DNA of 59,962 nt from Betaproteobacteria bacterium RIFCSPLOWO2_02_FULL_63_19 (GCA_001770415.1 MEQX01000048.1:1-59962); one strand, 5' to 3'. Shown: positions 16,581 through 26,824, counted from the stretch's first letter. Numbers and translations: made by a program. Notes: a model not told the origin generated them from the letters alone.

Positions 16581-17789
16581 ATGAAGCTACCGATTTATTT
16601 GGACTATTCGGCCACTACTCCGGTCGACCCGCGGGTTGCAGAGAAGATGATTCCATACCTGACGGAGCATTTCGGCAATCCGGCCAGCCGTTCCCACGCT
16701 TATGGTTGGGAGGCCGAGAAGGCGGTGGAGGATGCGCGAGGTCATGTTGCGGCTCTGATCAACGCAGACCCGAAGGAAATTGTCTGGACGTCCGGCGCGA
16801 CCGAGGGCAACAACCTTGCGATTAAGGGTGCCGCGCATTTCTACAAGGGCAAAGGCCGCCACATCATTACGCAAAAGACTGAACACAAAGCGGTGCTGGA
16901 TACATGCCGAGAACTCGAGCGCCAGGAATTCGAGGTGACCTATCTAGATCCTGAGCAGAATGGAATTGTCGATCTGGAAAAGTTCAAAGCTGCGATCCGG
17001 CCCGACACGATTGTCGCGACGATCATGTTCGTGAATAACGAAATCGGCGTAATCCAGCCGGTAGAGCAGATCGCAGAGATCTGCAGGTCCAAGGGGATCA
17101 TATTTCACTGCGACGCGGTGCAGGCGGCCGGCAAACTGGAGATCGACTTGCAGAAGTTCAAGGCGGACCTGCTAACGATCACGGCACACAAGATGTACGG
17201 GCCCAAGGGTATCGGCGCACTTTACATTCGGCGCAAGCCGCGGGTGCGCATAGAGGCGCAGATTCATGGCGGCGGCCATGAACGCGGTATGCGGTCGGGT
17301 ACGCTTCCCACGCACCAGATCGTCGGCTTTGGAGAGGCCGCGCGCCTGGCCAAACTGGAAATGGCCACCGACAACGAGCGGATACGTGGGCTTCGCGACC
17401 GGCTTCTTAACGGGATCAGGGATTTGGAGGAGGTATACGTCAATGGTGACTTGGAGCACCGAATTCCGGGAAACTTGAATGTAAGTTTCAATTTCGTCGA
17501 GGGCGAGTCGCTGATCATGGCGATCAAAGACATAGCGGTTTCATCCGGTTCCGCGTGCACGTCGGCCTCCCTGGAGCCGTCGTATGTGCTTAGGGCGCTG
17601 GGTCGCTCCGATGAACTCGCGCACAGTTCGATCAGGTTTACCCTCGGGAAATACACCACGGCGGAAGAAATCGAATTTGCAATAGATCTAATCAAACGCA
17701 AGGTTAACAAGCTGCGCGAGCTCTCGCCGCTGTGGGAAATGTACAAGGAAGGCGTGGATTTGAACTCAGTGCAGTGGGCTGCCCACTAG
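16581..17789 (+). CDS. iscS: Cysteine desulfurase IscS
   Basis: The 402-residue PLP enzyme removes sulfur from cysteine and hands persulfide sulfur to IscU, TusA and others. Visible features are [14 protein letters not shown] at the N-terminus, the PLP lysine K204 in [10 protein letters not shown], and the catalytic C326 in [14 protein letters not shown]. The C-terminal segment ending LNSVQWAAH matches the IscU-contacting tail of IscS. I chose the ATG at 16581 because it gives the normal IscS N-terminus and has GCGGAG upstream; a longer frame open from 16512 overlaps iscR and adds unrelated residues. Confidence 0.97.
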   Translation: MKLPIYLDYSATTPVDPRVAEKMIPYLTEHFGNPASRSHAYGWEAEKAVEDARGHVAALINADPKEIVWTSGATEGNNLAIKGAAHFYKGKGRHIITQKTEHKAVLDTCRELERQEFEVTYLDPEQNGIVDLEKFKAAIRPDTIVATIMFVNNEIGVIQPVEQIAEICRSKGIIFHCDAVQAAGKLEIDLQKFKADLLTITAHKMYGPKGIGALYIRRKPRVRIEAQIHGGGHERGMRSGTLPTHQIVGFGEAARLAKLEMATDNERIRGLRDRLLNGIRDLEEVYVNGDLEHRIPGNLNVSFNFVEGESLIMAIKDIAVSSGSACTSASLEPSYVLRALGRSDELAHSSIRFTLGKYTTAEEIEFAIDLIKRKVNKLRELSPLWEMYKEGVDLNSVQWAAH

Positions 17790-17829
17790 GGATCGGGCAA
17801 GCAAAAGGCGTTTAGGCAAGGAGAAGGCA

Positions 17830-18249
17830 ATGGCGTACAGCGACAAAGTCATCGAACACTACGAGAACCCGAGGAACGTGGGGTCATTCGACAAAGGTGA
17901 CGAATCGGTTGGCACCGGCATGGTTGGGGCGCCGGCCTGCGGCGATGTGATGAAACTGCAGATAAGAGTCAACGATTCGGGCATCATCGAAGATGCGCGC
18001 TTCAAGACTTACGGATGCGGTTCGGCGATCGCAAGTTCATCGCTGGTCACCGAATGGGTCAAGGGCAAGTCCCTCGAGGATGCCGGGAATATTAGGAACA
18101 CGCAGATCGCCGAGGAACTGGCGCTGCCGCCAGTGAAGATCCATTGTTCAATTCTTGCCGAGGACGCCATCAAGGCGGCAATCACGGATTACCGCAAGAA
18201 ACACGGACTGGAGCAGCCGGCCGAGCAGCCGGCGTGCAAGGCGGCGTGA
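17830..18249 (+). CDS. iscU: Fe-S cluster assembly scaffold IscU
   Basis: This 139-residue scaffold builds [2Fe-2S] and [4Fe-4S] clusters with sulfur from IscS. Cluster ligands C37 (with D39), C63, H105 and C106 are all present, and the LPPVK motif bound by the HscA chaperone is at 99-103. It follows iscS by 40 bp. The C-terminal tail EQPAEQPACKAA is about ten residues longer than in E. coli and includes an extra cysteine, C136. Confidence 0.97.
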   Translation: MAYSDKVIEHYENPRNVGSFDKGDESVGTGMVGAPACGDVMKLQIRVNDSGIIEDARFKTYGCGSAIASSSLVTEWVKGKSLEDAGNIRNTQIAEELALPPVKIHCSILAEDAIKAAITDYRKKHGLEQPAEQPACKAA

Positions 18250-18284
18250 CGGCTTGAGTTGAATGCAGCTTTAGGGGATTAGTT

Positions 18285-18608
18285 ATGGCAGTTACGTTGA
18301 CAGAACGCGCGGCCCGGCGCGTCAGCAATTTTCTCGCCAAGCGTGGTAAAGGGGTCGGACTGCGCCTTGGCGTCCGGACGTCGGGCTGCTCGGGACTTGC
18401 TTATAAGCTCGAATTCGCCGATGTAGTGAACCCGGAGGATGCGACGTTCGAGAGCAATGGCGTCAAGGTCCTGGTTGATCCGAAAAGCTTGCCTTATATC
18501 GATGGTACGGAGCTCGACTTTACGCGCGAAGGGCTGAATGAAGGATTCCAGTTCCGGAATCCGAACACCAAGGACCAGTGCGGTTGCGGGGAAAGCTTTA
18601 CCGTCTGA
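18285..18608 (+). CDS. iscA: A-type Fe-S carrier protein IscA
   Basis: The 107-residue protein has the three conserved A-type cysteines, C35 in [10 protein letters not shown] and C99/C101 in the C-terminal QCGCGESF. It carries iron or Fe-S clusters from the scaffold to target enzymes. Length and position after iscU are standard. Confidence 0.96.
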   Translation: MAVTLTERAARRVSNFLAKRGKGVGLRLGVRTSGCSGLAYKLEFADVVNPEDATFESNGVKVLVDPKSLPYIDGTELDFTREGLNEGFQFRNPNTKDQCGCGESFTV

Positions 18609-18718
18609 ATAAGGAAGTTTTCGGTCTTGCGCGCAGGCCGTGATCACCCCCGGCAGTTACACGCCTCACGGGGGAAGCGCGGAGCATCAGGTAATCAGAC
18701 GCTTTTGACATCTACTTG

Positions 18719-18743
18719 AGGGGGCGCGCGCCCCCTTTCTTCT
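18719..18743 (+). terminator. Possible intrinsic terminator or processing hairpin between iscA and hscB
   Basis: A perfect 18-bp palindrome, agggggcgcgcgccccct at 18719-18736, is followed by a pyrimidine run TTCTTCT. The stem is very GC-rich with a loop of about four bases. It lies in the 157-bp iscA-hscB gap, the largest gap in the operon. It could terminate part of the transcripts and so lower expression of the chaperone genes, or stabilise an upstream processed mRNA. Confidence 0.5.
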
Positions 18744-18765
18744 GAGGTGCAGCGGTAAAATCAAT

Positions 18766-19311
18766 ATGGCGCTTGAACTGCAGCTGGACTATTTCGACAT
18801 GTTTGGTTTGCCGGCCCGTTTTTCACTGGACGACGAGGAACTCGGGCGGGCTTATCGAGATCTGCAGGCGGTGGTGCACCCGGATCGCTTTGTGAACGCG
18901 TCCGACGCCGAGCGCCGGGTCTCGATGCAGCAGGCGACGCAACTGAACGAAGCCTACCGGACCCTGAAAGATCCGGTCCGCCGCGCGGCCTATCTGCTCA
19001 GGCGACAGGGGATCGATCCCGAGCTGGACACCAATACGTCGATGCCGACTGCGTTCCTGATGGAACAGATGGAATGGCGCGAGGCGATCGAGGCGGCTTC
19101 AGGGTCTGCCGACTCGCGGGAACTGGACCAACTATCTTGTCGGCTCGGCGGCGAACTGAGGCGCATGTATGCTCAGGTCGGGCAACAGATCGACGAGCGA
19201 GGAGATTTCGCGGGCGCGGCCGAAACTGTACGGAAACTTATGTTTTTGGAGAAGGTTAGCGACCAAATCGGCGATGCGATGGAGTCGCTGGAGGAAGGAA
19301 CGGGAGACTGA
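18766..19311 (+). CDS. hscB: J-domain co-chaperone HscB
   Basis: This 181-residue protein delivers IscU to HscA and stimulates its ATPase. The N-terminal J domain includes YFDMFGLPARFSLD and the HPD motif at residues 38-40 (VVHPDRF), followed by a three-helix bundle that binds IscU. The gene stops immediately before the hscA start, so the two are translationally coupled. Confidence 0.95.
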   Translation: MALELQLDYFDMFGLPARFSLDDEELGRAYRDLQAVVHPDRFVNASDAERRVSMQQATQLNEAYRTLKDPVRRAAYLLRRQGIDPELDTNTSMPTAFLMEQMEWREAIEAASGSADSRELDQLSCRLGGELRRMYAQVGQQIDERGDFAGAAETVRKLMFLEKVSDQIGDAMESLEEGTGD

Positions 19312-21192
19312 ATGGCACTGCTACAGATCGCGGAGCCCGGAGAGTCGACTGCGCCGCATGAGCACAGGCTGGCGATAGGTATCGACCTGGGTACTACCAA
19401 TTCGTTGGTGGCCACCGTGCGCAATGGCATTGCCGTGGTGCTGAACGATCACGACGGACATTCGCTGTTGCCTTCGGTCGTCGCTTATACGAAGACGGGC
19501 GACGTGAAGGTGGGTTTTGGCGCGCAGGCTGTGCAGTCCCGCGATCCGAAAAACACTATCGTATCGGTGAAACGCTTCATGGGACGCGGAATCAAGGACG
19601 TCGCCCACATCGAAAACTGCCCCTACGATTTCGTCGATGCGCCGGGGATGCTCAAGATTCGGACAGCAGCCGGCATGAAGAGTCCGGTGGAGGTGTCCGC
19701 CGAGATTTTGAAGGCGCTGCGGTCGCTTGCCGAGGAGGCACTGATCGGAAATTCCGGCGGAAAGTTGGTTGGAGCGGTCGTAACCGTGCCGGCTTATTTC
19801 GACGATGCGCAGCGCCAGGCGACCAAGGATGCGGCGCGGCTTGCGGGCCTCAACGTGCTGAGGTTGTTGAATGAGCCGACGGCAGCGGCCATTGCTTACG
19901 GCCTGGACAACGCGGCCGAGGGAGTCTATGCGATCTACGATCTGGGCGGCGGGACATTCGACATTTCCGTCCTGAGGCTTTCGCGGGGTGTGTTCGAGGT
20001 GCTTGCGACCAACGGTGATGCGGCGCTTGGCGGCGACGATTTTGATCATAGGCTGTATTGCTGGGTCGTCGAGAAAGCGGGCCTTTCGTTACTGTCTCCC
20101 GGGGATACATCGGCGCTGCTGGTAAAGGTGCGTGAGACAAAGGAATTCCTTTCGGCTCATACCGAAGCGCGGATCACGGCCGCTCTGTCAGGCGGGCAGA
20201 CGATCGATCTAGCGGTCACGCAACTGGAATTCTGGGAGATGACCCGCAATCTAGTGGCGAAGACGCTGGCGCCCACGCGCAAGGCCATGAGGGATGCGGG
20301 GCTCACTGCGCAGGATGTCAAGGGTGTGGTGATGGTGGGCGGGGCCACCCGCATGCCGCACGTGCAGCAGGCGGTCGCGGAACTGTTCCGTCAGGCGCCA
20401 CTGAACAACCTCGATCCGGACAAAGTGGTTGCTCTAGGCGCCGCTATGCAGGCCAACGTGCTCGCCGGTAACAGGTCGCGCGAGGACGAATGGCTGCTGC
20501 TCGACGTGATTCCTCTGTCGCTCGGCATCGAAACCATGGGCGGTTTGGTCGAGAGGATCATACCGCGCAACTCCACGATTCCAGTTGCCCGGGCGCAGGA
20601 ATTCACCACGTTTCGGGACGGCCAGACGGCGATGAGCGTCCACGTGGTCCAGGGGGATCGCGACCTCGTCTCTGATTGCCGGTCGCTTGCCCGCTTCGAA
20701 TTGCGCGGCATTCCGCCTATGACAGCCGGTGCCGCGCGTATCCGGGTTACTTTCCAGGTGGACGCCGATGGTCTTCTTTCGGTCTCGGCCCGCGAAGCGA
20801 CAAGCGGCGTGGAGGCGTCCGTGACGGTCAAGCCGTCCTACGGACTCACAGACGATCAGATCACGCAAATGCTCAAGGATTCCTACGAGCATGCTCGAGA
20901 CGACGTGCATGCCCGGGCGCTGCGCGAGCAGCAGGTGGAGGCGGAGCGCATGAGCGAGGCCACGCAGGCGGCACTGCGCGAGGACGCCGACCTGCTTGGT
21001 TTGGAAGAGGCCGAGACCATCATGGCCGAGCTGGAGACGCTCAAGAGGCTGGCGGCAGGCACCGATCACCGGGCCATCAAGCTGCAGATCGACGCTGTCA
21101 ATAGGGTTACCGAACCCTTTGCGACGCGCCGCATGGACCGCAGTGTCAGGCGCGCCTTGGCTGGACGCAGTGTCGCGAGCATTGGCTCGTGA
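19312..21192 (+). CDS. hscA: Fe-S assembly Hsp70 chaperone HscA
   Basis: The 626-residue specialised Hsp70 drives cluster release from IscU by binding its LPPVK motif. The ATPase domain is marked by [14 protein letters not shown] near residue 24, [15 protein letters not shown] and [16 protein letters not shown]; the substrate-binding domain begins around residue 390 and is followed by a helical lid. Length fits HscA (about 616-625). It directly abuts hscB and is nine bases from fdx. Confidence 0.96.
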   Translation: MALLQIAEPGESTAPHEHRLAIGIDLGTTNSLVATVRNGIAVVLNDHDGHSLLPSVVAYTKTGDVKVGFGAQAVQSRDPKNTIVSVKRFMGRGIKDVAHIENCPYDFVDAPGMLKIRTAAGMKSPVEVSAEILKALRSLAEEALIGNSGGKLVGAVVTVPAYFDDAQRQATKDAARLAGLNVLRLLNEPTAAAIAYGLDNAAEGVYAIYDLGGGTFDISVLRLSRGVFEVLATNGDAALGGDDFDHRLYCWVVEKAGLSLLSPGDTSALLVKVRETKEFLSAHTEARITAALSGGQTIDLAVTQLEFWEMTRNLVAKTLAPTRKAMRDAGLTAQDVKGVVMVGGATRMPHVQQAVAELFRQAPLNNLDPDKVVALGAAMQANVLAGNRSREDEWLLLDVIPLSLGIETMGGLVERIIPRNSTIPVARAQEFTTFRDGQTAMSVHVVQGDRDLVSDCRSLARFELRGIPPMTAGAARIRVTFQVDADGLLSVSAREATSGVEASVTVKPSYGLTDDQITQMLKDSYEHARDDVHARALREQQVEAERMSEATQAALREDADLLGLEEAETIMAELETLKRLAAGTDHRAIKLQIDAVNRVTEPFATRRMDRSVRRALAGRSVASIGS

Positions 21193-21201
21193 TCATACGA
21201 A

Positions 21202-21546
21202 ATGCCGACGATTACCATTCTTCCGAATGAAACGATTTGCCCGGAAGGCGCGCGACTCGAGGCGACAAGCGGCAAGTCCATCCTGGACAACCTTCTGGAA
21301 AAAGGAATTGAGGTCGAGCACGCTTGCGAGAAATCCTGCGCCTGCACGACCTGCCATGTCGTCGTGCGCGACGGATTCGAAGGGCTGGCTCCGGCGGAAG
21401 AAAGAGAAGAGGACATGCTGGACAAGGCATGGGGCTTGGAGCCAACCTCCAGATTATCGTGCCAGGCGAAGGTCACCGATGCCGATCTCGTGATCGAAAT
21501 CCCGAAATACACCATCAATATGGTCTCAGAAGTGAAGCACCCATGA
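21202..21546 (+). CDS. fdx: Isc-type [2Fe-2S] ferredoxin
   Basis: This 114-residue adrenodoxin-type ferredoxin supplies electrons during cluster assembly. Cluster ligands are C42, C48, C51 and C87, as in E. coli Fdx, within EHACEKSCACTTC and RLSCQ. The stop codon overlaps the iscX start (ATGA), showing translational coupling. Confidence 0.95.
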   Translation: MPTITILPNETICPEGARLEATSGKSILDNLLEKGIEVEHACEKSCACTTCHVVVRDGFEGLAPAEEREEDMLDKAWGLEPTSRLSCQAKVTDADLVIEIPKYTINMVSEVKHP

Positions 21547-21737
21547 AGTGGACCGATACGCTGGATATTGCCGTCGCGCTTGCGGAGAAACACCCGGACG
21601 TGGATCCGAAGACCATCAGGTTCACGGATTTGATGAACCGTGTACTGGCGCTGGAAGGTTTCGACGACGATCCGAGGCATTGCGGCGAAAAAATCCTCGA
21701 GGCGATCCAAATGTCCTGGATCGACGAGGTATCGTAG
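21543..21737 (+). CDS. iscX: Fe-S assembly adaptor IscX
   Basis: This 64-residue acidic protein begins MKWTDTLDIAVALAEKHPDV and ends IQMSWIDEVS, with a conserved FTDLMNRVLAL helix. It matches IscX (YfhJ), which binds IscS and iron and modulates the rate of cluster assembly. It overlaps the fdx stop by four bases and is the last gene of the operon, converging with the molybdoenzyme gene after about 100 bp. Confidence 0.94.
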   Translation: MKWTDTLDIAVALAEKHPDVDPKTIRFTDLMNRVLALEGFDDDPRHCGEKILEAIQMSWIDEVS

Positions 21738-21841
21738 GTCGTTCTGGTCATGAATGCGTATTTGCGATGCTGCCGGAATTCAGCTGCGCCGCGAGCCGAC
21801 GCCGCCCTGCATTCCGTCAGCTGTGATCTGGAATCTCCGGC

Positions 21842-24427
21842 CTAGGCCGGCGTCAACTTGACCCGCACGCAAAGGTCGAGATTGAGGTTGACCGGACTGG
21901 AGTGCTCCCAATCGAGTTCCAGCAGGTCGTTGAACATGATGCCCTTGCCTTTGGCAATGGGCATTCCCTCGCTCCAGTGGCCCGCGCAAGCGGCGATACC
22001 CAGGCCTTCTGGATGAATCGCCTGCGACAGCTTCAGGCGGCCCTTTACTCTGCGACCGGTCTCGGTCTCGATCCATACCATCTGGCCGTCGGCGAAACCA
22101 TGGCGCCTTCCAGCGTCGGCGTTGATCGCCGCGGTGTAACTGTAGGGGTCGAGCCGTGCAGCTTCGTCCAACCAGGGATTTTCCAGCGTGTAGCTGTTGG
22201 TATGCAGCACATCGCGGTAGTAAAAAGCGTAAAAGTCGAAACCTGGGGTACTGCAGCTGTGCGACTTGCAGGGCAGAAAATCAGGCAGCGGCGCGTAATA
22301 CTCGCGGGGAATCTTCAGCCCGCGCGGCTCGGCTATCGCCGCGATCTTTTCGCCGACCTGCGGCAGAAACTCCCAGTAGATCGGCACCCGCACGTCCACG
22401 AATGGCCTCCAGTAGGTTTCCTGCGGCATCTTCGGCCAGCTGATGAGTCCGTGCTCTTTGAACCACTCCAGGCCGCGGTCGCGACCGAAATGGCTCTTGA
22501 GATCGACGTCGCAGATTTCTTCGTAGGTGTAGCTTCGCGCGCCTGACAGCCGAAACGGAGGCTGCAGATCCATCGACGCGTTCATCGCGGCGTTTAGGTC
22601 GGCGCGTATGCCTATGCGGTCGGCAAGTTCGAGCAGTACGTCTGCAAAGCGGCGCTGCTCGCCTTCGGGCGCGAGCACCGGCTGGCGGATCGGCCAGCAC
22701 CATTCATCTACCCCTGCGGGATGCGCGAGGATATAGGGAAAATTGGCGCGCGAATCCAGCGACTGAAGATAGCTGCAGTCCGGAAGCACGATATCGGCGA
22801 AGTTCGATGTCTCGGTCAGGTAGAGGTCGAATGAAACCATGAACTTGTATCTGGCGAGCGAGCGGGCGACGGTCTCGCTGTTTGCGATCGAGAGCAGCAG
22901 GTTGGAACCGAAGTTGATCATCACCTCGGGCCGGAACGGAAGATCGAATCTTTCCCAGAATTCTTCCTGATCGACGGAATCCAGGAATGGAGAGGTCATA
23001 CCCATGACGAACAGATCCTGCAGGCCCATCTTTTTCGGCATCCGCGGCTCGTCCACCGGATAGGGGTAGTGGTATCCCATCCACATGCCCACGGTCATGA
23101 GACCATCCGGGTCCGGCGTAGGGACATAACGCGGCTGGCCGGTATCCGGGTGCCCCTTGCATGTCGGATTGAATCCCAGGCAGGAACCGACTACGTCGGC
23201 CGCGCCGACCAGCTGATTGAGCAGGTCGACGGCAAGGAAGTTGTACGCCGAGTTCATGTGTCCCTGTGCGCCACGGAACGCGATCGCTGCGGCCGGCCGG
23301 TAGGGCAGCGTTATGCCGTCAACCATGATGGTGCTTCCGATGCGCGCCTCGGTCGCGAATTCCTTGGAGAGTCTTCGTATGGTTGCCGCGGGTACCGTGC
23401 ATATTTCTTCGGCCCACTCCGGCGTGAATTTCTTCAGATGGTCTTTGAGCTTCTGAAACGCCGGTTGGCATTGCACCCCGCGCACGACGTAGTCACCTTC
23501 GACGCTCATCGATACCGCTTCGATCTCGCTGAAAGGACGCGCCTCGTTCGCAACGCTGTCCCAGACGAGCGGCTTCGACGAGACCGGATCCCGCAGATAC
23601 AGCTTGTCGGCCCCGACCAGGTAGGGCGCGTTGGTTTTGGCCTGCAGATACGGTACGTCGATGGTGCCGAGTTCGTTGACGATGACGTTGCACATCGCCA
23701 GTGCAAGCACCGCATCGGTGCCGACGCGCAGCGGTACCCACTCGGTGGCCTTCGCCGAGGCGAAGTTGCACATCGGGTCGACCACCACCATCTTCATACC
23801 GCGTGCACGGGCGTCAGCGGCAAGTCCCATGTTGGTGTTCGAAACGTGACCGGCGGAATGGCCTTTGGAAGCACCGAAATAGATGGAATAGTTGCAATAG
23901 CGGAAATCGGGCACGATGCCCCAGGAGGCGTGCATGATGCCACTGATGAGATGCGCGCCGTTGCCGCAGTGCAGGCCTCCACCCGATGTCGAGATATGAG
24001 GTGTTCCGAACGCGACCCCGAAAGTCTGGAACGGAATGCGGCTGGCGGTAACAGTAGTGGTGCGCTGCATAACGAGTTTGCGCGGGTCCTCAGCGCGCAC
24101 GCGCTTCAGTTCCGCGGCTATTTCATCCAGCGCCTCGTCCCAGCTGATTTCCTTCCAACCCGGATCCTGGTCGAGTCCCTTCTTGGGGTTGGTCCGCCGC
24201 AGAGGCACCCGCAGGCGATTGGGATCGTAGTGCGATACGATTCCAGCGACACCCTTGCCGCAAAGTCTTCCCTTGCCGACGGCGCTGTCCGGATTGCCTT
24301 CGATCTTGACCACGACACCGTCCATGCGGTGCGCAAGTATCGAACAAGATCCGTAGCACAAGGCGCACGCGGACGGTATCCAGGCGTCGTCCGGTGCGGT
24401 CGCGACTTCTTGTGTGGAACGGTCCAT
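21842..24427 (-). CDS. Single-subunit molybdopterin (bis-MGD) oxidoreductase with N-terminal [4Fe-4S], DMSO-reductase family
   Basis: The 861-residue protein has the [4Fe-4S] ligands C21, C24, C28 and C56 in ACALCYGSC and RLCGKG (with K58 conserved), then the bis-MGD catalytic domains. C154 in GGGLHCGNGAHL is the likely Mo or W ligand by position. The C-terminal molybdopterin-dinucleotide domain has GFADGQMVWIETETGRR and AACAGHWSEG. There is no Tat signal and no iron-sulfur or membrane subunit gene beside it, so it is probably a soluble cytoplasmic enzyme. It follows two acyl-CoA dehydrogenase genes on the same strand and has an AAGGAAG ribosome site. Acetylene-hydratase-like, formate-dehydrogenase-like or hydroxylase roles are all open. 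Confidence 0.85.
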   Translation of the reverse strand: MDRSTQEVATAPDDAWIPSACALCYGSCSILAHRMDGVVVKIEGNPDSAVGKGRLCGKGVAGIVSHYDPNRLRVPLRRTNPKKGLDQDPGWKEISWDEALDEIAAELKRVRAEDPRKLVMQRTTTVTASRIPFQTFGVAFGTPHISTSGGGLHCGNGAHLISGIMHASWGIVPDFRYCNYSIYFGASKGHSAGHVSNTNMGLAADARARGMKMVVVDPMCNFASAKATEWVPLRVGTDAVLALAMCNVIVNELGTIDVPYLQAKTNAPYLVGADKLYLRDPVSSKPLVWDSVANEARPFSEIEAVSMSVEGDYVVRGVQCQPAFQKLKDHLKKFTPEWAEEICTVPAATIRRLSKEFATEARIGSTIMVDGITLPYRPAAAIAFRGAQGHMNSAYNFLAVDLLNQLVGAADVVGSCLGFNPTCKGHPDTGQPRYVPTPDPDGLMTVGMWMGYHYPYPVDEPRMPKKMGLQDLFVMGMTSPFLDSVDQEEFWERFDLPFRPEVMINFGSNLLLSIANSETVARSLARYKFMVSFDLYLTETSNFADIVLPDCSYLQSLDSRANFPYILAHPAGVDEWCWPIRQPVLAPEGEQRRFADVLLELADRIGIRADLNAAMNASMDLQPPFRLSGARSYTYEEICDVDLKSHFGRDRGLEWFKEHGLISWPKMPQETYWRPFVDVRVPIYWEFLPQVGEKIAAIAEPRGLKIPREYYAPLPDFLPCKSHSCSTPGFDFYAFYYRDVLHTNSYTLENPWLDEAARLDPYSYTAAINADAGRRHGFADGQMVWIETETGRRVKGRLKLSQAIHPEGLGIAACAGHWSEGMPIAKGKGIMFNDLLELDWEHSSPVNLNLDLCVRVKLTPA

Positions 24428-24540
24428 CGGAGGCTTCCTTCTAGACTGTCGAAAATGGCCGCCAGTATCCTACGCCGTACGCGAACCCTTGCCCATGCCA
24501 TCGGCCAGCGGTCGTCCCGTGAAGAGCGCTGGGCGGACGT

Positions 24541-25695
24541 TCAATTCTCGCGCGGAAGTCCGAGGCCCCACTGGGCGATGATATTCCTTTGTATGTCGGG
24601 TGTTCCGCCGCCGACTAAATGAAACCAGATGCTGCGCAGGAAGAACTCGATGCGTCCTTCGACCGGAGCCTGGCGGCCGCGAAGCATTCCCGCCCAGCCC
24701 AGGATGTCGGTGCCCAGATTGACTGTACGCTCCAGCAGATCCGCGGTGAGCACCTTGATCATCGAAGACTCCGCGGTCGGCACCTGACCCTGGTCGTAAA
24801 GCCAGGCGACGCGGTAGCCCAGCCAGCGGGCGGCGACGATCTCGGCACGCAGTTCCGCCAGTGCGTGCCGCCACTGCAGCGCGCTTGCGCTGCTGCTGCC
24901 GTGCAGCAGGCGACCCAATTCGTCGCCAAGGCGAAGCAGCAGCCCTGTGCGGGCAATTCCGGCACGCTCGAAATTGAGTGTGTACCGGGTGATGTTTTGC
25001 CAGCCTTTGTTCTTCTCGCCCAACAACAGCCAGCCCGGGACCCTTACCCCCTCGAAGATTTCCTGATTGACGCTCCATCCGCCGGTGGTCCGGATCGGAC
25101 GTACGGTCAGCCCGGGGCTCGACATGGGCACCAGGAACAGGCTGATACCGTGGTATTTGCTCCGCGCATTAGCATCCGAGCGCGCGGCGACCATTACGTA
25201 GTCGGCCTCCTGGGCGCCGCTGGTAAAAATCTTCTCTCCATCCAGTATCCAGTCGCCGCCGGACTCGGTGGCGCGCAGGCGGATGGCAGCGGCGTCGGAT
25301 CCCGCGCCCGGTTCAGTGAGCGCCCAGACGCCGGTCAGTTCCCCGCGAGCAATGCGGGGCAGAAAATAGCGCTTTTGCTCCTCGCTTCCGAACGCGATGA
25401 TGGACTGGCCTACGAACACGACGGAAGTGCGGCTGCGCGTGAGCGGTGCGAAGCGGTATTCCATCTCCTCGTTGAAAATCGACACGTGCAGGTTATCGAG
25501 CCCCTGGCCCCCGTATTCGCGCGGCCACTGCATGCCCACCCAGCCGCGCGCGGCGAGCTTGGCATGGAAGCCGGCGTGGAATTCGCTGCCCCGTCGTTCC
25601 ATATCGGCGAATAGTTCCGGCGTGACCTCCGCCCGCGCGAAATCGCGTACTTCCGCGCGGAACTGCCGGTGGCGCTCGCTAAATTCGAATTCCAT
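24541..25695 (-). CDS. Acyl-CoA dehydrogenase (second of pair)
   Basis: The 384-residue protein follows the three-domain acyl-CoA dehydrogenase plan: N-terminal helices (FSERHRQFRAEVRDFARAEVTPELF), the FAD/substrate signature WALTEPGAGSDAAAIR near residue 125, the beta-domain WILDGEKIFTSGAQEADYVMVAAR, and a C-terminal helical domain ending LVGGGTPDIQRNIIAQ. It desaturates an acyl-CoA at the alpha-beta position, passing electrons to ETF. Its start overlaps the end of the upstream dehydrogenase gene by 17 bp. Adjacent unequal dehydrogenase pairs often form alpha2-beta2 enzymes for ring or branched substrates such as steroid side chains. Confidence 0.92.
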   Translation of the reverse strand: MEFEFSERHRQFRAEVRDFARAEVTPELFADMERRGSEFHAGFHAKLAARGWVGMQWPREYGGQGLDNLHVSIFNEEMEYRFAPLTRSRTSVVFVGQSIIAFGSEEQKRYFLPRIARGELTGVWALTEPGAGSDAAAIRLRATESGGDWILDGEKIFTSGAQEADYVMVAARSDANARSKYHGISLFLVPMSSPGLTVRPIRTTGGWSVNQEIFEGVRVPGWLLLGEKNKGWQNITRYTLNFERAGIARTGLLLRLGDELGRLLHGSSSASALQWRHALAELRAEIVAARWLGYRVAWLYDQGQVPTAESSMIKVLTADLLERTVNLGTDILGWAGMLRGRQAPVEGRIEFFLRSIWFHLVGGGTPDIQRNIIAQWGLGLPREN

Positions 25696-26803
25696 CTTCG
25701 CAATCCTGTGCGGCGATCAATTCACGTTGCAGCGTCGGATCCTCGATCAGGTATTCGTACTGTTTGGCCCGCCTGACATAAAGCTGGATGTCGAACTCTT
25801 CCATGAAACCATAGCCTCCGTGCGTCAGTACCGCGGCGTTCGAGACCAAGCGCATTGCTCGACCGGCGACGAGTTTCGCCATCGCTGCCTCGCGATCGTG
25901 GTGCCCGTGCTCGCCGTGTTGCCATGCGGCGAAGCGAGTGATCGCCGTAGCCTGCTCGGTCAGGATGGCGGCGTCGGCGAGCCGATGCTGCACGGCCTGG
26001 AAGCTGCCTATCGGCCGGTCAAACTGGTAGCGCTCCTTCGCATAAGCAACCGCCCGCTCGAGCGCCGCGCGCGTCGCACCCACCGCCCAGCCAGCAGCGA
26101 TGATTTTCGCGCCGTCGGCTATGCGCAGCCACGCTCCCCAGTCCCCCGGCAGCGTGGCGTCCGCGGAGCAAGCGACGCCGCGAAGTTCGACATCATGCCT
26201 ACGTTCGAGGCTCGTGAGCGTCGTTTCGCTCGCGCTGATTCCATCCGCACTTCGGTCGAGCAGATGGAGCGTCACGGATCCATCGTCGGCACGTGCTGCA
26301 ACCAGCAGTTCCGCAGCGATCGCAAATGCGTCAACGTGCCGCAGCTTGCCGTCGAGCACGACGCGACCGTCGCTGGCAGTCGCCCGCAGTCCGGAAGTCG
26401 GTTCACGGCTCGCATGCGAATCGTTTAGCAATGCGGGCGCGATCACGCGGCGTCCGGCGAGCAGCTCAGCCAGGCGGTGTTGCCTCTGCGCCGACGTTCC
26501 CATCGCGACAAGTGCCTGTCCGGCAAGCGCGATGCTCGTTATCTGAAGGGTCGGAACGAGCGCGCGCCCGGCCTCCTCGGCGAACAGCTCGAGGTCGAGC
26601 CAGCTTCCTCCGGCACCGCCCGCGTCCTCGGGGACGCCGATGCCTAACCAGCCGAGTTCGCCCATCTGCTGATAGACAGGCAGAAAGGCGTCCCAACCGC
26701 GCACCTCGAACTCGCGCAGGCGTTTCAGTGGAAATTCGCGTTCGAAGAATCGCCGTGCCGAATCAGTCAGCATGCGTTGTTCGTCGTTCAGCTCGAAATT
26801 CAT
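25679..26803 (-). CDS. Acyl-CoA dehydrogenase (first of pair)
   Basis: The 374-residue protein resembles an acyl-CoA dehydrogenase but is more divergent than its partner. The N-terminal FELNDEQRMLTDSARRFFEREFPLKRLRE and the C-terminal THGGYGFMEEFDIQLYVRRAKQYEYL are clear, while the usual TEPxxGSD signature is reduced to LLNDSHASREPTSGLRA near residue 130. This asymmetry is typical of the non-canonical subunit of heteromeric dehydrogenases, in which only one partner keeps a full FAD site. It overlaps the next gene by 17 bp and begins 21 bp after the acyl-CoA ligase gene. Confidence 0.88.
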   Translation of the reverse strand: MNFELNDEQRMLTDSARRFFEREFPLKRLREFEVRGWDAFLPVYQQMGELGWLGIGVPEDAGGAGGSWLDLELFAEEAGRALVPTLQITSIALAGQALVAMGTSAQRQHRLAELLAGRRVIAPALLNDSHASREPTSGLRATASDGRVVLDGKLRHVDAFAIAAELLVAARADDGSVTLHLLDRSADGISASETTLTSLERRHDVELRGVACSADATLPGDWGAWLRIADGAKIIAAGWAVGATRAALERAVAYAKERYQFDRPIGSFQAVQHRLADAAILTEQATAITRFAAWQHGEHGHHDREAAMAKLVAGRAMRLVSNAAVLTHGGYGFMEEFDIQLYVRRAKQYEYLIEDPTLQRELIAAQDCEDGIRI

Positions 26804-26824
26804 GGTCTGGTTCCTAATCGATGC

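Noticed and set aside
19321-20049. Long antisense frames inside hscA, mfd, coxL and other genes
   Set aside because: High GC makes long antisense frames common; none has family motifs or ribosome sites, and the sense genes are unambiguous.
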